DNA of 64,000 nt, taken from Siderastrea radians. Lineage: Eukaryota; Cnidaria; Anthozoa; Scleractinia; Rhizangiidae. A program made the translations under genes and the position numbers. This document shows, piece after piece, positions 57,034 through 64,000 of the stretch. The notes beneath the pieces are model-generated. The model worked only from the letters and a program-made list of their open reading frames with translations, searched no databases and was not told where the DNA came from. The DNA lies in NCBI GenBank assembly GCA_964017195.1, contig OZ024897.1:40079351-40143350 (forward strand), in the 5' to 3' direction. Position 1 is the stretch's first letter. Every line of letters starts with the position of its first letter.

Positions 57034-57749
57034 CAGTCAAAGCCCTCCCTGTGACCACTCTCGTAAGCGACCAGCTCAAGTTACAACCAACATTGTGAAA
57101 CCCCATTTGAACATCACCTAAACTCTGTAATCAAAAGTTCTCATAAGCAATCATTCCCATAAGCAACAGTGTGACCACTTTTGTGAATTATTGCCTGGAT
57201 TCTAAGTTCTCGTAAGTGACCGCTCAGTCAACACTTTACAGTGTTGCATGTTGTACGGTTGCCACCAGACAACGGTACAAGAGAGAGAGAGTGTGGAACT
57301 TATCAACTCCGCCTCCCACATTTCTTGCATTCTAATTGGCCAGTTGAAACAAAACCCATCGGGAAGTTGTCAGAAAGATGTCAAAAAGTTGTCACAAACT
57401 AATGAAAAACTTTGTCTGGTGGCAAGGGTATAGCAAGCAGTACTGTAATAAAACTACTCACTTTTTGGGAAAATTCAGAGTAATGCATAGCATAAGCACT
57501 AATGGTTCATTGACTTGTACATGCGCGATAATCTTGTATAAAAATTTTTAATATTTTTTGCTACAGTACTATTGGTGACCATCAACATATGCCAGGCTTT
57601 ACAGTATGCTAAAAGCTCTCATAAGCGACCACCCTCTTCTGTTGTACCTCGTGGTCCCTTAAATAAGAGCTCCTTCTCATGAGTGGCCAGCTCTAGCTGC
57701 GACCACTTTTCGGAATTCCAGAGGTGGTCGCTGATGAGAGCTTTGACTG
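57034..57749. mobile_element. TA-flanked mariner/pogo-like MITE
   Basis: The left CAGTCAAAGCCCTCCCTGTG and, inverted from the right, CAGTCAAAGCTCTCATCAGC match, with TA on both sides (57032-57033 and 57750-57751). TCTCATAAGCGACCAC-like words recur five or more times inside. Non-coding. Confidence 0.75.
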
Positions 57750-57962
57750 TACTGAAACCTGTAACATTCACAGTAGAATATATCTATAAAAGGCAGTCAC
57801 ATGACTTCTTGTGCAATTTGATCATGAGATAAGACTGGCAATATTCCTAGAAAAATTTGTTGTGCTCAAATTTGCATTCAAATGTTGCGGCTTCTTACAC
57901 AACATGTAAGCCTAAATGAAGTGGCCGGGTATTCTGAAATTGCTCCCAACAGCGGTCCCTTA

Positions 57963-58882
57963 GGGGCCGACCATTTAACTCTTGAGGGGGGGTGTGGATG
58001 ATTTCGAAAAAAAGTTTCCTGCAAGCCCTTGTCAGAAGAAAAAAATTGCATGCAGCACAAATGAAATAGAAATAAAATTCTTGCACTGCTGCAAGCAAGA
58101 AAAAAAAATGTTGCAAAGCTATTTCATCATTCCAGGGGGACTCTACAAAATCCCAGCAAAACTTCAACCATTCTTCCCTTGCTCCCTTTAAACTCTGGAA
58201 TTGGTTATGCTTCAGAATGTGCAATGCATTCTTAGCTTTATAGGGTCCGACCATCTGCGAACCAGCGAGCCACTCCAGTTAGCCTAAATCACACTCTGGT
58301 TTAGCCAAAACAACATTCCGGTTAGCCTACCGACTTGCCTATTTGCTTGTAGTGTTCTTCAAGTGCTGTTTGTTTTTATTGCTTATCAATATGAAAAAAA
58401 GTGTTCTACCAAGAATTCTTTCGAATTCTCCGATTAAAAATCACAGACATGTTTGCTTAAAATCTCCGAATAAGGTCTTGTAATAGCTGATTTTATAATA
58501 AAAAATTCCTCTTCAATCTATGCGTCCAAAATGCCCAAAATTGAACACTACTAAAAAGAATAAATCCCCCCCCAAAAAGCATGTTTTTGTATAGCATGAT
58601 TTTGTATAGCTTACAACATTTTAAGGCTTTGCAGCTCCATATTGAACTATTACAACAATAACCACAATGTAAATGTAAATACATTCTGTAAATGTAAACA
58701 CGACACTTTTTTGAGGAAAAAAAAATCCTGCAGAGAAATGAAGAGGAAAAAAAATATTCTGCAGAGCATTTAGAAGGAAAAAAAATATCCTGCCCACCAG
58801 GTTGCTAGAAAAAAAAAGCTTGCTGACCAGAAATCATCCACCCCCCCCCCCCCCCCCCCTCAAGAGTTAAATGGTCGGCCCC
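57963..58882. mobile_element. PIF/Harbinger-like MITE, TTA-flanked, 920 bp
   Basis: The left end GGGGCCGACCATTTAACTCT is inverted exactly at the right end. The match extends through TTGAGGGGGG and GATGATTTC-like sequence, and a C run of about 20 lies at 58840-58860. TTA lies on both sides (57960-57962 and 58883-58885). The 119-codon minus-strand ORF over the left half has no domain. Confidence 0.85.
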
Positions 58883-58939
58883 TTATATTAGGCCCTTTGG
58901 AAAGCCTAAGATGATATTAGTAGGACCAATAGTCAAATA

Positions 58940-59110
58940 CAAAATAAAGTAGTTTGTCAACTTACCAGTTTCAACAGCGATGCATTTCTTCATGGACTGA
59001 TGAATTCCTTTTTTGTTCGGATGAGACGTGGACATTTTTGCTGATGACCGGGGCTGATGATCCAAGTCGAAACGTCGGCTACCCGTATGTAGCTTCCATT
59101 TTGCTAAAAC
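58940..59110 (+). mobile_element. Possible Penelope-like element fragment
   Basis: The stretch around GATCCAAGTCGAAACGTCGG resembles the CGAAACGTCGG hallmark found at ends of Penelope-like elements. It is preceded by two CTGATGA boxes (59041 and 59054). No reverse transcriptase or GIY-YIG coding sequence is nearby. Confidence 0.3.
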
Positions 59111-59239
59111 TGCACAGTGGAAAGGCTATTTTCGTGCGCTGGGTGAACCTGATACATCCGAAAGTTAGAAACAGCACCGTTTCCATTTTACCAGGAACAA
59201 GAAACGTACAAAACTATAAAATATAACATGTAGCCATAG

Positions 59240-59824
59240 CCCTTGCTTTCACAACATCCGCGCCAAAATTCGTCTCGTCCCGCGCGATATTCGCCCGCGA
59301 TACTTTTGGACAGTTGCAGTGTCAAAGGAGTGTGAAGTTTCCGGAGTCCCCCTGGGAAGATCGAAGGAATAGGTGGTATGAATTTGTTAGGTTTAACCTT
59401 GATTCTCTCTTCTCGAGAAAAGGATGGGTAACTTTGTTCAGATTGCTACTTTTTGATAGGGATGACATTTAAAATTTCTAAGCAAATTGAGTTTGTGCTT
59501 ATCGTCCCTCCCCTCCCCGTCCCCCTCCCCTCCTCTCTCTTTTCAAGTTAATTTATTCTGTGAAAGCCGTTATAAAAGTTATGCTATGCGCGCGCAGCCC
59601 TAGCTGGTAGGCGTTTATTTCAAGCCTGAAACAGATGGCCTTCGTTTCATTTCGTAACAAAATGGTAGAAAATAGCGAGGTTCACGTCGTAAAAGCGGTT
59701 CACAGAGGTCAGAATGAAGGACCAGAAGCCGACGGGTCTCTAAGAAACTGTTTCACAATGTTCTGGCGATTCCATGGTTGACACTGGAACGATGGAACCG
59801 AACAACCGACCCTGACTTTCAAGG
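59240..59824 (+). promoter_or_regulatory. CpG-rich candidate promoter and first exon
   Basis: CpG density rises at 59255-59310 and 59585-59600. An ATG at 59636 opens about 45 codons and is followed by a donor-like CAAG|GTTAGT at 59823/59824, but a TGA lies before it in that frame. It could be the 5' end of the gene whose last exons lie at 61659-62542; unproven. Confidence 0.25.
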
Positions 59825-61658
59825 TTAGTGTGAATAATTGTGTTCAATGATTTCCCCTAACCTCAACTGGTTTCTCTGAAAACCAGAGCAAGTCATGAAT
59901 ACTCAACAAATTGTGCAGCTCCCTATTTACGTTTTAAACTTGTAAGTGTTGTTTTGCTGCAACTACAGGACGTGTGAAAGAGCGTATGGCCTACGTGCAT
60001 GTAATGTTTTTATACAGCATTTGCATGAAACCCCTTCGACTGGCAGGCTAACAGAGATTATTACTTTAAAAGAAAAGTCGCGTTTTAGTGTTGTTAAGCT
60101 TTTCATTCAGACTGAATATTACAAAAATAATATTCCTCAGTTGCTGTTGCCAGGCACATGCTCAATATACCGGTAACTATAGTCACTCACTAGAAATTGA
60201 TATCAGAAATAATAATTATTGATAAATTATCAATTAATTATCATTTTCTGATTCCTAGTAATTGGTTTTGGCAGTCAAACTTATAGAACAATCACTTAAA
60301 AAGCCATCTTTAGTGACTTCAGTTGCACAGCTTGCCTTCTTCAAGTGGGGCCAGAGGTCTTGGGACTAATGCACAAGTCATTTGAAATCCCCGGTCCCCC
60401 CCCCAGGCATGGCCGGGGTAATGAGGGGACTTTCACTTCATATTCACTCCATTTTCGTCCCCCGGTAGACAGGGATCACACAAGAAATCACGGCCTTAGC
60501 CTCCCTGGCCGGGGAATAAGCGGGGCAGTTACTCCATGGTCAGCGGTTTTCGTTTTCATGCCGCATAGTAATTTTGCATACATTGTCATCACTCCTTTGA
60601 TTGAACGATCGAAGCGAATTGCAAAGCGAAGCGATACAAAGCTATGCTCTGTGAAACGTCTTTCTGCCTTTCCAGTTTAAAAAAGGCCCTTGTAGCCGAA
60701 GATTTCTTAAGTCTAGTAAGGAAAGGTGGGCATATTTTCAATGATACTGTATAGATATTAAGCATTTAAACTCACTGACTTGACCTATCGATGAACAAGT
60801 TACATTTGTAAGCTATTATCAATGTTAATATTACGCATTGTTTTGTGTTGTTTTGATTAGTGTCTAACTGGGGATTGCTTCTTTATGACCTACTTTCATT
60901 TTGACAAGAAATACATTTGTTAAGCTTGAGTTATTCTAACTTAAGAAGACTATTGCTAAAACATGAGTTGTAATTTGTTGTGATCTTGCATTTTCTGACA
61001 TCAAGATGTAAAATAGAAAGATTATGTTGAAATAGTTGTCTTTTCTTGTCCATGGAGGGGTTTCAAGTGTTGCCACACAATGTTTTCATTTCACGGCTAT
61101 CATCATATTTGTCATCCCTTGTTACGAGTTGACATTTAAAAGGGAGTACCCTGTTTGTTGGACATACATGTATGGGGGTGGGGAGTTCACCATTCACTTT
61201 CCCCTGGGGACCGGGGAATTCACTGGCTTTCATTTACATAAAAAGTGAATGCCCTGGTCATGCCCGAGGGGTGGGGGGGTTCGGGGTTTTTAAATGACAG
61301 GTGCATAATAGTCTTTGCCTCAATCTACTGTTTAATTTTGTCTATTGAAATTGTTTTGTCTCTATGTTTTGATGTTTATTTTGGAAGGAAAATAGCCCTA
61401 AGAAGTGACCTTGTTTTTGATTTGTGTGTTTTTGTTAAAAGTCTGAACTTCTGGGATCTATGGCAATTAATAACAAGCATTCTTCATTGCTATCAGCAAT
61501 CTGAATTAATAAAAGTCACAAACCTTTTTCTTCATTGATTCTCACTGATTGCTAAAATCATTTGAAATCATTCATTGATATTGTTTATTCTTGATTGTTG
61601 TTTTGTGACTTTCAAAATTGCTCTTTTAAAAATGTGTCTACTTTAGTTTTTCCCACAG
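59825..61658. other. Intergenic or intron; nothing firmly recognised
   Basis: Short ORFs only. C/G-rich words such as CCCCCCCCCAGGCATGGCCG (about 60390) and GGGGACCGGGGAATTCAC (about 61205) look like pieces of old repeats. Confidence 0.35.
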
Positions 61659-62542
61659 TACCGGCCTCCACTGCAGAGCAAAGTAAATATTTGTGTGCAG
61701 CTAAAGGCTAATTTACATGCTGCGACTTGTCAGGCCGATTTGTCGGCCACGACAAATCGGGGAGCGAATCAGCGCCTGTGAATGGCAATCCGATGGGGGC
61801 GCGACTCCAATCCGACAAGCTGGCCGATTCAGAAAAACCATGACCGCTTCACAGATTTTCACGTGTCGGGCCTGATTTTAAGAACGAAAACGCAACCTAC
61901 AAAAGAATTGGTGCAAAACAAATTATATCTGCAGTATTTTAGCTGAAAACAAACTAACTATCTAGCACCTACCATTTTGTTTTCCAAAACGTTTTATAAA
62001 AAAGCTTTTACTATAAAAAAAATGCATGTGCAGTGCTTGCACTATACATAAACCAATTTGCTTCCCGATTTATCGTGGCTGACAAATCGCAGCCTTAAAA
62101 TGCAATAGTATGACATGTATCTTTTAGTTATCATGGTTTAGTTTGACTGTGTTGTGTCTTCACAGAAAAAAAAAAAGACAGCAGCATTGGGCAACAAATT
62201 AGTCAAGACGGACAAGAAGAACAAGTGCATGGAAAGCAGGGATGATCTGCTGAACATTAGGTCTCCAAGGCAGACACCAATGATGATTTTAAGATCCAAA
62301 TTGTTATCTTACAAGTGTAAGTACTATGCACTAGCACAGCTCAGAATGGGACACATTTGACTACAACTACCAGAATCCTTCAGTTTATCTTTTCTGATTA
62401 AGGGTTACCAACATGCCAGCCAGTCGCACGAGCAACACAAACATGTAAGTCCACAATTCTGAAGAAAAAGGCTGAGGGTACAGCTGTAGAAATGGAGTGT
62501 TTCCTGCATGCAATGCTGAAGAAAATGGAGAAATTCAATTGA
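61659..62542 (+). CDS. 3' exons of an unrecognised basic protein (partial)
   Basis: Three exons fit together in phase: 61659-61682 (acceptor TTTTTCCCACAG, donor AAA|GTAAAT, peptide YRPPLQSK), 62166-62316 (acceptor GTGTCTTCACAG, donor AAGT|GTAAGT) and 62403-62542 (acceptor TTTTCTGATTAAG, stop TGA). Together they encode 104 residues: a Lys-rich stretch (KKKKTAALGNKLVKTDKKNK), a Ser/Arg/Leu middle (DDLLNIRSPRQTP) and an amphipathic end (FLHAMLKKMEKFN). No family recognised. The basic composition would suit a nuclear protein; that is inference. Upstream exons are not identified. Confidence 0.42.
61705..62095. mobile_element. TAA-flanked MITE, intronic
   Basis: The left end AGGCTAATTTACATGCTGCG and the right end, inverted AGGCTGCGATTTGTC, share GCTGCGAYTTGTC; the right copy lacks ~9 bp. 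TAA lies on both sides (61702-61704 and 62096-62098). CCGATTTGTCGG words inside. It sits between two exons of the unrecognised gene. Confidence 0.6.
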
Positions 62543-64000
62543 GTCAGCAAGTCAACAGCGGTCAAACACTTTATGGAAGCCTAAGCAAACTGTCATATAA
62601 CAGTTGCTGAGTTCAGCAGTGTACATGTACATGTAAGAACATTGTATGTCGTGCTCGATTTAGATGTTTTGACTTACTCTTACATCTGTTGCACCACTGC
62701 AAATCCACCTATTTAGACAGTACAAGTTTGTTGTATGCAACATGCTGACAAAAAGCCTACTGCGCTCGTTGTTTTATGTGAATCAAAGCTACATGTACAT
62801 TTTTATCATGAATGTTGCCATGACAAAAACAAAACAAAACAATTCCAGGATAAAGACTGATAAATTAAAGAGCAATCGAGGAGAGAAATGACCTTCATAA
62901 TCAAAGGAAATTGCTGCCTCACTGGTCTGAGTAATCGAAGATAGGGAAAGAAGACTACAGTAGGATTAATATTAATATTATACTGTGCCTTGCATGTGAC
63001 TACTGTATGTGCCTTGCATCTTACACTTTTGCCTCACTAACAAACATGCCTCACTGACTCACTCATTGTTCATACACCTAAATTAGGTCCATTGTCATTA
63101 AACTTCACTGGAATTACACAATTTTAATAAGAAAGGAAAAACTAATTTGATTGTGGTAGTTGTAGTTGCAAATGTCCTACAATTGTTAATGAAACAGACT
63201 ATGCCAATCCAAAAAAAGAATGCAATCCTTATGCTTGCACTGTTCCTGGAGACACTAAACCCTTTACATTTTCAAAGAAAAACTGCTGAACAACAAAAAT
63301 TTAATGCAATTCCATAGAAAGCAACCTAATAAGCTAGCATGTGTGGGCTGGATTTGGGCCCACACATTTCTTTTGGTTCATTTAGCATGTGTACATGTGC
63401 TGTGCCCAGTTCCCTCTTTGATCACAATTTGAAGGTATCGTGGTTGTTGTATTTTAAGTGGCATGTTTGGTCATTTCCTGTGGTTCTAAGGGTGTGTAGG
63501 TTGCAAGACCCAAAGATTTGAATGATTTTTAATCATAAAACAAACTACTGGATTTCATTTCATGTACTGAATAAGACTTCTGGGTAAGCTCATTTTGGTC
63601 TTGTTTTGCTGCATACAACTACCATGATGCACCAATGGCATGTTTATAGAGGGAACTGAACATTCAAAAATTATTCATTTTCATTTGAGTATTCACTAAG
63701 ATGTTTTCATAATTTTTCAATCAAATCAAACATAAAATTATGGTTACTAATTGACTGAGGTCAGGCTGGATGGGAAAATATACGGCTCTTGATCTTGGTG
63801 CACAAACCTTTGCTTCCCAGTAGTCAACCCCAAGGCCTTCCATCAAATGTTTCCCACCCAGCCTTCTCATTCAGTTAACAGGTCATTGGGATCAGTGTTC
63901 ATACGAAAAACTAACTGCTCAGCTGCCTACTTTACAGTTCTTGTCATAACATCATTCAAGCATGTAAGTGGAATTTGGCACAGAGTGCTTATTGGAGACA
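62543..64000. other. Downstream region; nothing recognised
   Basis: AT-rich sequence with short ORFs only; may include the 3' UTR of the preceding gene. Confidence 0.35.

Overview
The window looks like nuclear DNA of an animal, most likely an anthozoan cnidarian such as a stony coral. The reasons are spliced genes with GT/AG introns, a moderately AT-rich background, a tRNA-derived SINE, a truncated CR1/L2-type LINE tail, and very many small terminal-inverted-repeat elements. The assignment is inference; no ribosomal or mitochondrial marker is present.

Four gene-like loci can be supported. (1) Minus strand, 6826 down to the left edge: an open-ended gene whose single 5.77-kb exon encodes a 12-TM Patched/RND-type membrane protein continued in frame by a type I polyketide synthase (KS, AT, start of DH). 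A second exon (949 to 1) completes DH and enters a pseudo-ketoreductase region. (2) Plus strand, 25941-37387: a seven-exon Patched-domain (PTCHD-like) gene, predicted 1128 aa, with a 19-residue repeat tail and three near-identical micro-exons. It is the nearest relative visible here of the Patched half of gene 1. (3) Plus strand, 47596-50529: a short secreted DOMON protein resembling the N-terminus of MOXD1/DBH-like monooxygenases but lacking the copper domains. (4) Plus strand, 61659-62542: the 3' exons of an unrecognised basic protein.

Region by region: 1-6.8 kb fusion gene; 6.9-25.9 kb intergenic, rich in foldback elements (four copies of one family with 8-9-bp target duplications), tandem duplications and rearranged segments; 25.9-37.4 kb PTCHD gene, with a SINE and several MITEs in its introns; 37.7-46 kb a dense mobile-element zone with a 1.6-kb foldback element of mirrored subrepeats and a ~3.5-kb inverted duplication carrying nested insertions; 46.4-47.2 kb a 72-bp satellite; 47.6-50.5 kb DOMON gene with a 742-bp tandem duplication in its intron; 49.4-50.2 kb a LINE tail broken by a TTAA-flanked element; 52.3-54.2 kb a ~368-bp tandem array; 54.7-62.1 kb more TTA/TAA-flanked MITEs.

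The outstanding item is the covalent Patched-PKS fusion. An RND-superfamily lipid transporter fold is joined to a malonyl-type polyketide/fatty-acid synthase, so the synthase would sit on the cytosolic face of a membrane. The fused transporter half has lost the acidic residues of the TM4/TM10 relay that the neighbouring PTCHD protein keeps. It is also uninterrupted where the neighbour has an intron.
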